A DNA stretch of 64,000 bases from NCBI GenBank assembly GCA_964613945.1, contig CAZTJC010000006.1, positions 1 through 64,000 on the forward strand, given 5' to 3'. Origin of the DNA: JAVVHH01 sp964613945. Its GTDB lineage: Bacteria; Pseudomonadota; Alphaproteobacteria; Acetobacterales; Acetobacteraceae. A model generated the notes under the pieces. That model was not told the origin of the DNA and searched no databases. It saw only the letters and a program-made list of their open reading frames with translations. This document shows, in pieces, positions 34,582-43,730 of this stretch; the first letter of the stretch is position 1; the number at the start of each line of letters is the position of its first letter. The position numbers and the translations under genes are program-made.

Positions 34582-35924
34582 GGCTACGCCCCGCCGTCAA
34601 CGCCGGTCCGCGGCTGGACCGGCTGCCGATCTCGGCATTCCACAAGCGCCTCTTTGCGCTGGTCGGGTTCGGCATGTTCTTCGACGGCTTCGACATCTAC
34701 ATCGCCGCCACCGTGCTCGGCTCGACGCTGCGCTCCGGCTTTTCGACGCTGGGACAGAACGCCGCCTTCGTGTCCTCGACCTTCTTCGGCATGATGATCG
34801 GCTCGCTGCTGACCGGCTTCATCGGCGACCGCTACGGGCGCCGGGTGACCTACCAACTCAACCTACTGCTGTTCGGCGGCGCGTCTCTGCTGTCGGCATT
34901 CGCGCCGTCGATGGAGGTGCTGATCGTGCTGCGCTTCCTGATGGGCGTCGGGCTGGGGGCGGAGAACGTGGTCGGCTATTCCACCATGACGGAGTTCGTT
35001 CCCGCCTCGGTGCGTGGCCGCTGGCTGGGCTACGTGGCGGTGCTGGTGGTGACCGGCCTGCCTGTGTCGGCTCTGGTGGGCTGGCTACTGGTGCCGTATT
35101 TCGGCTGGCGGGCGATGTTCGTGCTAGGCGGCGTGGGGGCGCTGCTGATCTGGCGGGCGCGCAAGTCGCTGCCGGAAAGCCCGCGCTGGCTGGAGAGCGT
35201 CGGCCGGGTCGATGAGGCCGAGGCGCTGGTGTCCCGGATCGAGCAGGAGGCATCCGGCGGGCGCCCGCTGCCGATACCGCCTGTCACCGCCGCGTTGCCG
35301 CCGTCGCGCTCGATCGGGGTGCTGTTCCGGGCGCCGCTGCTGGGCCGCATGGTGCTCGGGACCGTGTGCCTGATCGTGGTCAACACGCTGATCTACGGCT
35401 TCATCACCTGGTTGCCGACTTTCTTTGCCAAACAGGGTCTCTCGATCGCGGTGTCGTTCGGCTACTCGCTAGTCATGGCGCTCGGGGCGCCGGCCGGTGC
35501 GTTCATCGGCGCGGTAGTGGTCGACAAGCTGGGCCGGCGGCCGACGATCATCGGGGCGGGGGTTGTGTCCATCCTGTTCGGCTGCATCTACCCGTTCGTG
35601 TCTGATCCCATCCTGCTGCCGCTGACCGGCCTGGCGCTGACGATCCCGATCTACGTTCTGGTCGCGGTGTTGTTCGGCGTTTACATCCCGGAGCTGTTCC
35701 CGACCGAGGTGCGGCTGCGGGCGTCGGGGATCTGCAACACGTTCGGGCGAGGCGCCACCGTGCTGACGCCGTTCATCGTCGTGCCGCTGTTCACCAAATA
35801 TGGGGTTGGTGGCGTGCTGACGCTGATGGTTGGCTTGCTCGCGGTGATGATCGTGACGGTAATGGCGCTCGGCGTCGAACCGAATGGACGCTCCTTGGAG
35901 CAAATTGCGGAGAGTGGTTCATGA
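34557..35924 (+). CDS. MFS transporter (sugar/organic-acid porter type)
   Basis: This 455-residue inner-membrane carrier has 12 predicted spans. Diagnostic motifs are FFDGFDIYIAA in helix 1, GDRYGRR after helix 2 and LPESPRWLESVGR after helix 6, the latter two typical of sugar or aromatic-acid porters. It overlaps both the GntR gene (25 bases) and the molybdenum hydroxylase gene (4 bases). The operon also holds a complete ABC importer, so two uptake routes are co-regulated. Confidence 0.88.
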   Translation: MDSTAERLGLRPAVNAGPRLDRLPISAFHKRLFALVGFGMFFDGFDIYIAATVLGSTLRSGFSTLGQNAAFVSSTFFGMMIGSLLTGFIGDRYGRRVTYQLNLLLFGGASLLSAFAPSMEVLIVLRFLMGVGLGAENVVGYSTMTEFVPASVRGRWLGYVAVLVVTGLPVSALVGWLLVPYFGWRAMFVLGGVGALLIWRARKSLPESPRWLESVGRVDEAEALVSRIEQEASGGRPLPIPPVTAALPPSRSIGVLFRAPLLGRMVLGTVCLIVVNTLIYGFITWLPTFFAKQGLSIAVSFGYSLVMALGAPAGAFIGAVVVDKLGRRPTIIGAGVVSILFGCIYPFVSDPILLPLTGLALTIPIYVLVAVLFGVYIPELFPTEVRLRASGICNTFGRGATVLTPFIVVPLFTKYGVGGVLTLMVGLLAVMIVTVMALGVEPNGRSLEQIAESGS

Positions 35925-38218
35925 TGGACGGATTTCAGCATTTCGCCGGCCGTCGCGAGGATCGCCGGCTGCTGACCGGAGCCGGGCGCTACACCTCGGA
36001 TCATGACCGGCCGGGTCAGCTGCACGCCGTGTTCGTGCGCTCCAACCGCGGCCATGCCCGCATCGTGTCGATGGATCTGGCGGCGGCCCGCGCGGCGCCG
36101 GGTGTTGCCCTGGTGCTGACCGGCGAGGACACGCGGGAGGCGGGCTTCCACCGCACGCCGGCGCTGCTGCCGTTCCCCGGCCGCGATGGCGCGCCGCTGA
36201 TCGTGCCGCCGCGGCGGGCGCTGGCCGACGATAAGGTGCGCTACGTCGGCGAGCCCGTTCTCTTGGTGCTGGCCGATACGGTGCAGCACGCGATGGACGC
36301 CGCCGAGCTGGCCGAGATCGAGTACGACGACCTGCCGGTGCTGGCGTCCTCGGCCGCAGCCCTGGCGCCGGACGCCGCCACGATCCATGCCGAAGCGCCG
36401 GGCAATCTCTGCCTGGATTACGTCTATGGCGACGAGGCCGCCGTGACGGCCGCATTCGCCGGCGCCGCCCATGTCGTCACCCTGTCTGCCACCAGCGACC
36501 GGGTGGTCGGCAACCCGATGGAACCAAAGGCCGCGCTGGTCGAGTGGGATGGCGATACCGTCCATCTATGGGCCAGCAACCAGGGCTCCAACGCCTTGCG
36601 CGACAGCCTGGTCGGGCTCACCGGCTTACCGGCTGAACAGGTCGTGGTGCATGCCGACGACGTCGGCGGCGGCTTCGGCATCCGCGGCCCAGCCTATGCC
36701 GAACACGTCGCCATGGTGCTGGCCGCCCAGCGTGTCCGCCGTCCCGTCAAATGGGTGGCGTCGCGTTCAGAGACCTTCCTCAGCGATTATCACGGGCGCG
36801 GCTTGGCGATGACCGGGTCGCTGGCGCTGGATGCCGAGGGCCGTTTCCTGGCCTTGCGGCACGACTGGGTGTGCGACCAGGGCGCCTACCCAGTCGCCAC
36901 GGGTCCGCTGATCTCGACCCTCAATCCGTCGATGATGTGCACCGGCTGCTACCGCGTCCCGGCCGTCTATGGCCGGCATCTACTCGCGCTGACCAACACC
37001 GTACCGATCACCGCCTATCGCGGCGCCGGCCGTCCCGACATGGCCTACATCATCGAGCGCCTGGTCGACGCCGCGGCGCGGCAGACCGGGCTGGACCGGA
37101 TCGAACTGCGCCGCCTCAACGCTCTCCCGCCCAACGTCTTTCCCTACACGCTGCCCACGGGCGGCAAGATGGCGGCGACCTATGATAGTGGCGACTACCC
37201 CGCTTTGCTCGAGACCGCGCTGACCCAAGCCGACTGGGCCGGTTTCCCGACCCGGCGGGCCGACGCCGAACGTCGCGGCATGCTCCGCGGCATCGGCTGC
37301 GCCCTGTTCGTCGAGCCCGCGGGCGGCGTGGTACCAAAAGACGAGGTCGCGATCATCGTCGATCGTGACGGCGTCGAGATTCATTGCGTCACCAAATCCT
37401 CCGGCCAGGGCCACGAGACAGTTTTCCCCGAGATCGTCGGCCGCGCCCTCGGCATCCCGCCCGAGCGCATCACGCTACGCGCCGGCGAGCCCGATGGCCC
37501 CAAACTGCTCGGGGGTGGCGCGTTCGCCTCGCGCTCCATGCTGTCGCAAGGTGCAGCCAGCCAGGTCGCGGCGGAAACCGTCATCCGCAAGGGTCGCGCC
37601 TTGGCTTCGGCGGTGCTGGAAGCATCCGAGGCCGACATTGACTACGGCCAAGGCGTCTATCGCGTCACGGGTACCGATCTCGCCATCGACCTGTTCGCAC
37701 TGGCCGGGCTGCATCCCGCTGGACTCGATACGATCGAAGGTCTGCCTGCGAGCCGCGCCTATCCGTCAGGCGCGCATGTTGTCGAGGTCGAGATCGACCC
37801 GCAAACCGGAACGGTCGGGTTGCAGAACTACACCGCGGTCGACGATTGCGGCGTCGTGCTGAACCACACCCTCATGGAGGGCCAGATCCTCGGCGGCATG
37901 ATGCAGGGGCTCGGCCAGGTCATGGGCGAGATCTGCGTCTACGAAGCCGATAGCGGCCAGGTCCTGAACGGCAGCTTCATGGACTACACCATGCCACGCG
38001 CCACGCTGCTTCCGAACTTCTCCATGCAGGAATTGTCGGTGCCCTCGCCGAACAACCCGCTCGGCGTCAAGGGCGTCGGCGAAGCCGGGACCACCGGGTC
38101 GCTCGCCTCGGCGATGAACGCGATCCTGGATGCGTTGTCGCCGCTCGGTGTCGAGCAGTTCGACATGCCGGCTTCCCCCGATCGCATCTGGAAAGCGATG
38201 CAACTGGCCAAACCATAG
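35921..38218 (+). CDS. Xanthine dehydrogenase-family molybdopterin-binding subunit (CoxL/XdhB-like)
   Basis: This 765-residue large subunit of a molybdenum hydroxylase has the GxGxFGIRG-type VGGGFGIRGP block, QGSNALRDSL, YRGAGRPDMAYIIE, GQGHETVFPE, and the catalytic glutamate E721 in GVKGVGEAGTTGS. Such subunits hydroxylate aromatic heterocycles, aldehydes or CO with water as oxygen source. Normally FAD and 2Fe-2S subunits are adjacent; none are here, so it must use distant partners or act differently. The 4-base overlap with the MFS gene shows operon membership. A short Thr-Ser-free N-terminus argues against export. Confidence 0.88.
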   Translation: MMDGFQHFAGRREDRRLLTGAGRYTSDHDRPGQLHAVFVRSNRGHARIVSMDLAAARAAPGVALVLTGEDTREAGFHRTPALLPFPGRDGAPLIVPPRRALADDKVRYVGEPVLLVLADTVQHAMDAAELAEIEYDDLPVLASSAAALAPDAATIHAEAPGNLCLDYVYGDEAAVTAAFAGAAHVVTLSATSDRVVGNPMEPKAALVEWDGDTVHLWASNQGSNALRDSLVGLTGLPAEQVVVHADDVGGGFGIRGPAYAEHVAMVLAAQRVRRPVKWVASRSETFLSDYHGRGLAMTGSLALDAEGRFLALRHDWVCDQGAYPVATGPLISTLNPSMMCTGCYRVPAVYGRHLLALTNTVPITAYRGAGRPDMAYIIERLVDAAARQTGLDRIELRRLNALPPNVFPYTLPTGGKMAATYDSGDYPALLETALTQADWAGFPTRRADAERRGMLRGIGCALFVEPAGGVVPKDEVAIIVDRDGVEIHCVTKSSGQGHETVFPEIVGRALGIPPERITLRAGEPDGPKLLGGGAFASRSMLSQGAASQVAAETVIRKGRALASAVLEASEADIDYGQGVYRVTGTDLAIDLFALAGLHPAGLDTIEGLPASRAYPSGAHVVEVEIDPQTGTVGLQNYTAVDDCGVVLNHTLMEGQILGGMMQGLGQVMGEICVYEADSGQVLNGSFMDYTMPRATLLPNFSMQELSVPSPNNPLGVKGVGEAGTTGSLASAMNAILDALSPLGVEQFDMPASPDRIWKAMQLAKP

Positions 38219-38288
38219 GGCGCACGCGCCAGCTCACGTTGATCGAGGAAGGCTCCGCCGTCATAGTCTCCGACACTGGAGACACTTG

Positions 38289-39059
38289 ATGGCAAAAACT
38301 GAGATCCTCCTCGTCGGCGAGAGCTGGATCAGCGCCGCGACCCACTACAAGGGTTTCGACCAGTTCGGCTCCGTCACGTTCCACAAAGGCGCCGAACCCC
38401 TGGTCGAAGCGTTACGCGACAGCGACTTCGCACTCACCTACATGCCCGCGCACGAGGCCGCCGAAGGCTTCCCGTTCACGCTGGAGGCCCTGCGCCGCTA
38501 CCGCGCCATCGTCCTGTCGGACATCGGCGCCAACACGTTGCTGCTGCCGCCTTCCGTTTGGCTGAACGGCAAGCCGGTTCCCAACCGCCTCAAGCTCATC
38601 CGCGACTGGACGGCCGAGGGCGGCGGCCTGATGATGATCGGCGGCTACTTCTCGTTCCAGGGTATCGACGGTCGCGCCCGTTGGCATCGCACCGCCGTCG
38701 AGGACGCGCTTCCCGTTACCTGCCTGCCGTATGACGACCGATTGGAAATTCCCGAAGGCTTCCGTCCCGTCATCACCGCCGACCCGGCGCACCCGATCTT
38801 CCGCGGTCTCGACGGTGAATGGCCCCTGCTCCTCGGCGCTAACGAGGTTCATGCCCGGCCCGGCGCCGAGGTCCTGGCCCGCCTGCCCGAAGACCAGGGC
38901 GGTCACCCCCTCCTCGTCACCGGCCAGCACGGGCGCGGCCGCACCCTGTGCTGGACCTCCGACATCGGCCCGCATTGGCTACCGGAAGATTTCGTGCGCT
39001 GGCCCGGATATGCCACGCTGTGGCGCAACGCGCTGTCCTGGGTCACCGGCATGGCATGA
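38289..39059 (+). CDS. Glutamine amidotransferase-like protein (class I fold, no catalytic Cys)
   Basis: This 256-residue cytoplasmic protein has the flavodoxin-like core of class I amidotransferases and ThuA-like proteins: ILLVGESWISAATHYKG near the start and GGGLMMIGGYFSFQGIDG at about 112-129, where an amidotransferase would have its Cys but this has Tyr. NPLLVTGQHGRG-like text near 210 (HPLLVTGQHGRG) follows. It is not expected to hydrolyse glutamine; a sugar-binding or isomerase role is possible. GGAG 7 bases before the ATG and the 4-base overlap with the kinase gene support the limits. Confidence 0.72.
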   Translation: MAKTEILLVGESWISAATHYKGFDQFGSVTFHKGAEPLVEALRDSDFALTYMPAHEAAEGFPFTLEALRRYRAIVLSDIGANTLLLPPSVWLNGKPVPNRLKLIRDWTAEGGGLMMIGGYFSFQGIDGRARWHRTAVEDALPVTCLPYDDRLEIPEGFRPVITADPAHPIFRGLDGEWPLLLGANEVHARPGAEVLARLPEDQGGHPLLVTGQHGRGRTLCWTSDIGPHWLPEDFVRWPGYATLWRNALSWVTGMA

Positions 39060-39931
39060 GCCGGCTCTTTGTCCTCGGTAACGCGGGGCTGGACATCGGT
39101 CTCGACCTGCCCGGCTTGCCGCAGCCCGGCGAGACTCTCGTGGGCCGTGCCGGCGGCCGGGCTCCCGGCGGCAAGGGCCTTAACCAGGCCGTCGTCGCCG
39201 CCCGCACCGGCTTGGTCCCGGTCCTGTTCCGTGCCCCGATCGGCGACGACCCGGAAGGCGAGCACGTCGCTCGCGCCTTGGCACGTGAACCGTTCGCCTC
39301 GCTCGAGTTGCCCGTCCTGGCCGCACCAACCGACCTGTCGGTCCTTATGGTGCTGCCCGGCGGCGAGAACGCCATCGTGTCGGCAGGCGATTGCGCCTAC
39401 GCGCTGACTGCCGATGACGCCGCGAAGTTCGGTGCGCGGTGCGAGCCGGACAACTGGCTGCTGCTGCAAGGCAATTTGCTGCCGGCCGTCACCGCTGCCG
39501 CGATCGGTGCGGCCAAGGCACGCGGCGCCCGGGTCATGCTCAACACCGCGCCGGTTTCGGGCGGAATGGCATCCCTCCTGCCGCTCTGCGATCTCGTCGT
39601 GGCCAACGTCGCCGAAGCCGAGCATCTCGCCCGAGGCGGTGCCATCCATGCGGCCGAAGGAGGGATCGTGATCGTAACCCTTGGGGCGAAGGGATGCCGC
39701 GTCACCCGCAAGGACGGCGTCACGCACTTACCCGCGCCGACGGTGGTGGCTCGGGACACTACCGGCGCGGGCGATACGTTCTGCGGCGTCCTGGCCGCCG
39801 CCCTGGTCGCGGGCCGCGCGATAAAGCCGGCAATCGCGGCGGCACAGGAAGCTGCAGCGCTGACCGTCACCCGTCCCGGCGCTTTCCCTTCCTTGCCGAC
39901 CGCCGACGAATTGCAGCGCCTCCTCGCGTGA
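39056..39931 (+). CDS. PfkB/ribokinase-family carbohydrate kinase
   Basis: This 291-residue kinase has the PGGKGLNQAVVAARTG substrate motif at about 39-54 and the C-terminal DTTGAGDTF with catalytic Asp. It should phosphorylate a sugar or nucleoside delivered by the operon's importer. Its ATG overlaps the stop of the amidotransferase-like gene (ATGA), and its stop overlaps the GTG start of the next gene (GTGA). The fixed association with the amidotransferase-like protein suggests the two act on the same sugar-containing substrate. Confidence 0.85.
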   Translation: MSRLFVLGNAGLDIGLDLPGLPQPGETLVGRAGGRAPGGKGLNQAVVAARTGLVPVLFRAPIGDDPEGEHVARALAREPFASLELPVLAAPTDLSVLMVLPGGENAIVSAGDCAYALTADDAAKFGARCEPDNWLLLQGNLLPAVTAAAIGAAKARGARVMLNTAPVSGGMASLLPLCDLVVANVAEAEHLARGGAIHAAEGGIVIVTLGAKGCRVTRKDGVTHLPAPTVVARDTTGAGDTFCGVLAAALVAGRAIKPAIAAAQEAAALTVTRPGAFPSLPTADELQRLLA

Positions 39932-40896
39932 CCGCCACGCTCGAAATCCGCGACATGACGGTGGCGCTCGGCCCGTCGCATCGGCGGGTGCCGATTGTCG
40001 AGAACGTGTCGTTCACCGTCGAGCCCGGCCGCATCCTCTGCGTCGTCGGCGAGTCCGGTTCCGGCAAGAGCGTGTCGGCCATGGCCGCCATGGGCCTGCT
40101 GCCGCCGGGTCGTCACAAAGTGGCGGCGGAAACGCTGGCTTTCGAGGGCAGGGACCTCCGTCATCTGTCAGACCGCGACATGACCCGGCTGCGCGGCGAC
40201 CGCATGGCCATGGTGTTCCAGGAGCCGATGACGTCGCTGAACCCGGTCTTCACGGTCGGCGACCAAATCGGCGAGGTGCTGCGGGTGCATCGCGGCCTCG
40301 GCGCCAAGGCCGCCCGTGCCCGCGTGCTGGAGACGCTGCGCGACGTCGGCATCGCCGCGCCCGAGCGGCGGCTCGACAGCTATCCGCACGAACTCTCCGG
40401 CGGACTGCGGCAGCGGGTGATGATCGCCATGGCGCTCGCCTGCGAACCGCGCCTGCTGATCGCCGACGAGCCCACCACCGCGCTGGACGTCACCGTACAG
40501 GCGCAGATCCTCCGCCTGTTCCTCGGCCTGCGTGACCGGACCGGAGCGGGGATCCTATTCATCACCCATAATCTTGGCGTCGTCGCCGAGATCGCGGACG
40601 ACGTCGCGGTCATGTACGCCGGCCGGGTCGTCGAACAGGCACCGGCAGCGACGCTGTTCCGCGAGGCGCAGCATCCCTACACGCTGGCGCTGCTCGCAGC
40701 GATGCCGGCAATCGACGCGACGGCCGACCGCTTGGAGCCGATTCCCGGCCGGATGCCGGCACCGGGGACGGCACTGCCGGGCTGCCGGTTCGCGCCGCGC
40801 TGCCCGTTCGCCGTCGCCGATTGCGCCGCTCAGCCGCCGATGCGATCGGTGGGACCGGCCCATTTCGCCGCCTGCTGGCGGGCACCCGTCGCGTGA
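39928..40896 (+). CDS. Oligopeptide/dipeptide-type ABC transporter ATPase (OppD/DppD-like)
   Basis: This 322-residue ATPase has Walker A GESGSGKS at 41-48, the Q-loop VFQEPMTSLNP, signature LSGGLRQR at 156-163 and Walker B LLIADEP. The C-terminal cysteine-rich CRFAPRCPFAVADC is the Fe-S-like tail typical of Opp/Dpp ATPases. The GTG start at 39928 is inside GTGA, overlapping the kinase stop. It forms the ATPase pair with the next gene. Confidence 0.92.
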   Translation: MTATLEIRDMTVALGPSHRRVPIVENVSFTVEPGRILCVVGESGSGKSVSAMAAMGLLPPGRHKVAAETLAFEGRDLRHLSDRDMTRLRGDRMAMVFQEPMTSLNPVFTVGDQIGEVLRVHRGLGAKAARARVLETLRDVGIAAPERRLDSYPHELSGGLRQRVMIAMALACEPRLLIADEPTTALDVTVQAQILRLFLGLRDRTGAGILFITHNLGVVAEIADDVAVMYAGRVVEQAPAATLFREAQHPYTLALLAAMPAIDATADRLEPIPGRMPAPGTALPGCRFAPRCPFAVADCAAQPPMRSVGPAHFAACWRAPVA

Positions 40897-41948
40897 CGCT
40901 GCTGCTGCAGGCGCAGGGGCTGCACAAAAGCTTCGCCTTGCCAGGTGGACGCCGGCTGCTGGCCGTCGACGGTGTCGACCTCCAGGTCGAGCGCGGCGAG
41001 ACGCTGGCCATCGTCGGCGAGTCCGGATGCGGCAAGTCGACGCTCGGCCGTCTGCTGCTCCGGCTGCAGGAGCCGGAGGCCGGCCGCATCGCGCTCGACG
41101 GCGCCGACACGCACGCGCTCCGCGGCACTGCGCTACGCGCCATGCGCCGCCGCATGCAGATGGTGTTTCAGGATCCGTTCTCCTCCCTCGATCCCCGGCA
41201 GCGCGTCCGGGATGCCTTGATCCGCCCCATGCTGCTGCACCGCCTGCGCGACCGTTCTGCCGCGGCGAGGGAGGCCGCGGTGCTGATGGAGCGTGTCGGC
41301 CTTGCGCCCGCTCAACTAGCTTTGTTCCCGCACCAGTTCAGCGGTGGCCAGCGGCAACGCGTCGCCATCGCCCGGGCGCTGTCCGTGGAGCCGTCTTTGA
41401 TCGTCTGCGACGAGCCGGTGTCGGCACTCGACGTTTCGGTGCAGGCGCAGGTGGTCAACCTGCTGCAGGATCTGCAGCGCGACACCAGCGTGGCGCTGAT
41501 CTTCATCTCGCACGACCTCGCCGTCGTCCGGCATCTCGCGCACCGGGTCGCGGTTATGTATGCCGGCCGCATCGTGGAAACCGGCCCCGCCGCCGACCTG
41601 TTCGCGTCGCCGGCACACCCCTACACCCGCGCGCTGCTCGCCGCGGTGCCGCGCCTGACCCGGCGGCCCCCCGCCCCGCTCGTCACCGGCGAGCCGCCCG
41701 ACATGAGTTCGGCCCCGCCGGGCTGCCGTTTCGCAAGCCGCTGCCCGCAGGTTCAGGCCGTCTGCCGCGAGGGCGCCGCGCCGCCGCTACGACCGGTTGC
41801 GACCGATCACGCCAGCGCCTGCCTGTTCGCCGATATGCTACCGGCTTGGCCAGTCACGACGCCGAGCCCAGCGCTGAAGCCGATCGACCGCCGCATCGCC
41901 GCCTATCGCCAGTCCCGCGATCAGGAACGGACGGGTGCCCGATCATGA
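40893..41948 (+). CDS. Oligopeptide/dipeptide-type ABC transporter ATPase (OppF/DppF-like)
   Basis: This 351-residue ATPase has Walker A GESGCGKST at 42-50, VFQDPFSSLDPR, signature FSGGQRQR at 149-156 and Walker B LIVCDEP. The C-terminus has the Cys motif CRFASRCPQVQAVC and a Pro-rich tail. It starts at GTG 40893 within the previous stop (GTGA) and ends in the ATGA of the permease gene. It should heterodimerise with the OppD-like ATPase to drive import. Confidence 0.92.
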   Translation: MTLLLQAQGLHKSFALPGGRRLLAVDGVDLQVERGETLAIVGESGCGKSTLGRLLLRLQEPEAGRIALDGADTHALRGTALRAMRRRMQMVFQDPFSSLDPRQRVRDALIRPMLLHRLRDRSAAAREAAVLMERVGLAPAQLALFPHQFSGGQRQRVAIARALSVEPSLIVCDEPVSALDVSVQAQVVNLLQDLQRDTSVALIFISHDLAVVRHLAHRVAVMYAGRIVETGPAADLFASPAHPYTRALLAAVPRLTRRPPAPLVTGEPPDMSSAPPGCRFASRCPQVQAVCREGAAPPLRPVATDHASACLFADMLPAWPVTTPSPALKPIDRRIAAYRQSRDQERTGARS

Positions 41949-42889
41949 GGATGGTCAGCTTCCGCCTGCTTTCCCTCCTGCCCGTGCTGTTCGGCATCTG
42001 CCTGCTCTCCTTTGTCCTCCTCGCCCTCGTTCCCGGCGATCCCGTCACCGCCATGCTCGGCCTCGAGGCCGACCCGGCCGCTATCGTCGCCCTGCGCGCC
42101 AAATACGCGCTCGACGATCCCTTGCCGCTGCGCTTCCTCGCCTGGTTCGGCCACGTCCTCACCGGCGATCTCGGCCGCTCGATCCAGACCGGCCGCCCCG
42201 TTCTGGCCACCGTCGCCGCCGCCCTGGTCCCGACGCTGCAACTCGGTGCCGCCGCCACCATCGTGTCCCTGCTGATCGCCATACCCGCCGGGATCGTCGC
42301 TGCCGCTCGCCGCAACGGGGCAGCGGATTTCATCGCGTCCTTCATCGCGCTGTGCGGCCTGTCGCTGCCGTCGTTCTGGCTCGGGATTTTGTTGATCCTC
42401 GGCTTTTCCATCGCGTTGCCGCTGCTGCCGTCATCGGGCTACGCGCCGTTTCTCAGCGCGCCCGGTGCTGCCTTCGCCCACCTCGTGCTGCCCGCGATCA
42501 CACTCGGCGCCGCCATGGCGGCAGCCACTATGCGAATGACCCGCGCCGCCATGATCGAGGTGCTCAGCGCCGACTACATCCGCACCGCGCGCGCCAAAGG
42601 AATGCCGCGCGGCCGGGTCGTCTGGCACCACGCCTTGCGCAATGCGTTGCTGCCCGTGACCACGCTCGTCGGCCTGCAGATGGGCCAGCTTCTCGGCGGC
42701 GTCGTCATCACCGAAAGTGTGTTCTCCTGGCCTGGCATCGGCAAGCTCACCGTCGACGCGATCTTCGCCCGCGATTACCCGGTGGTGCAGGGGTCGATCC
42801 TGGTCACCGCCACCCTGTTCGTGCTGATCAACCTGGTCACCGACCTGCTCTACACGGTCCTCGATCCTCGCCTGAGGCCACGGCGATGA
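41945..42889 (+). CDS. Oligopeptide/dipeptide-type ABC permease (OppB/DppB-like)
   Basis: This 314-residue inner-membrane protein starts with a short Arg-containing segment and a first helix (LLPVLFGICLLSFVLLALVP), the GDPVTAMLG motif typical of DppB, and the cytoplasmic SADYIRTARAKGMPRGRVVW EAA loop (about 214-233). The ATG overlaps the preceding stop by 4 bases. It forms the channel with the next permease. Confidence 0.92.
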   Translation: MRMVSFRLLSLLPVLFGICLLSFVLLALVPGDPVTAMLGLEADPAAIVALRAKYALDDPLPLRFLAWFGHVLTGDLGRSIQTGRPVLATVAAALVPTLQLGAAATIVSLLIAIPAGIVAAARRNGAADFIASFIALCGLSLPSFWLGILLILGFSIALPLLPSSGYAPFLSAPGAAFAHLVLPAITLGAAMAAATMRMTRAAMIEVLSADYIRTARAKGMPRGRVVWHHALRNALLPVTTLVGLQMGQLLGGVVITESVFSWPGIGKLTVDAIFARDYPVVQGSILVTATLFVLINLVTDLLYTVLDPRLRPRR

Positions 42890-43719
42890 CAGCGCGCTCG
42901 CATTGGTGGCAGCTGCTGTCCGAACCGCGCAGCCTCCTAGGCGTCGTTCTCGTGGGGCTCGTCGTGGTGGCGGCGCTGCTAGGCCCGACGCTGTACCCGT
43001 ACGGACCGGACACGCCCGACTTTCTTGCCACGCTGGCCGCGCCATCGGCCGCCCATCCGCTCGGCACCGACGATCTCGGCCGGGACGTGCTCGCGCGCAT
43101 CCTTTACGGCGCGCGCATCTCCCTCATGGTCGGCCTGGGCAGCGTCGTTGCCGCCTTCGTGCTCGGTGCGCCCATCGGGCTCGTCGCCGGCTATGCCGGC
43201 GGCTGGACGGATGGCGTGCTGATGCGCTGCATGGACGTCCTGCTCGCCTTTCCCGGCATCCTGCTCGCGCTCGGCATCACCGCCGCCCTGGGCGCCTCCC
43301 TGCCGGTCACGGTAGCCGCCATCGCGCTGGTCAACCTGCCCGTCCTCGCCCGCATTGCCCGCGGCCAGGCCCTCGCCTTGCGCACGCTCGACTTCGTCAC
43401 CGCCGAGCGCGCCCTGGGCTTTGGCGGGGCGACCATCCTCTGCCGCAGCATCCTGCCCAACGCCCTGTCGCCGTTGCTGGTGCAGGCCTCCGTCCTGCTG
43501 GCTTCCTCGATCATCACCGAAAGCTACCTGTCATTCCTCGGCCTCGGCGTGCAGCCGCCCACGCCGAGCTGGGGCAACATGCTGCACGACGCCGTCGGCT
43601 TCCTCGATCAGGCCGTTTGGCTTGCCTGCTTCCCCGGGATGGCGATCTTTCTCACCGTGCTCGGCTTCAACCTCCTCGGCGACGGCCTGCGCGACCGTCT
43701 CGACGCCCGCGATCGATAG
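42886..43719 (+). CDS. Oligopeptide/dipeptide-type ABC permease (OppC/DppC-like)
   Basis: This 277-residue inner-membrane permease has HPLGTDDLGRDVLARILYG at about 57-75, the DppC hallmark, and the cytoplasmic FVTAERALGFGGATILCRSI loop at about 170-189. It overlaps the OppB-like gene by 4 bases and precedes the binding-protein gene by 11 bases. No internal irregularity is seen. Confidence 0.92.
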   Translation: MTARSHWWQLLSEPRSLLGVVLVGLVVVAALLGPTLYPYGPDTPDFLATLAAPSAAHPLGTDDLGRDVLARILYGARISLMVGLGSVVAAFVLGAPIGLVAGYAGGWTDGVLMRCMDVLLAFPGILLALGITAALGASLPVTVAAIALVNLPVLARIARGQALALRTLDFVTAERALGFGGATILCRSILPNALSPLLVQASVLLASSIITESYLSFLGLGVQPPTPSWGNMLHDAVGFLDQAVWLACFPGMAIFLTVLGFNLLGDGLRDRLDARDR

Positions 43720-43730
43720 GAACCCCGTTC

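Noticed and set aside
40532..42889. A 785-codon open frame on the plus strand
   Set aside because: Upstream of 41945 it is an Arg/Pro/Ala-rich shadow of the two ABC ATPase genes; the permease begins at the ATGA overlap.
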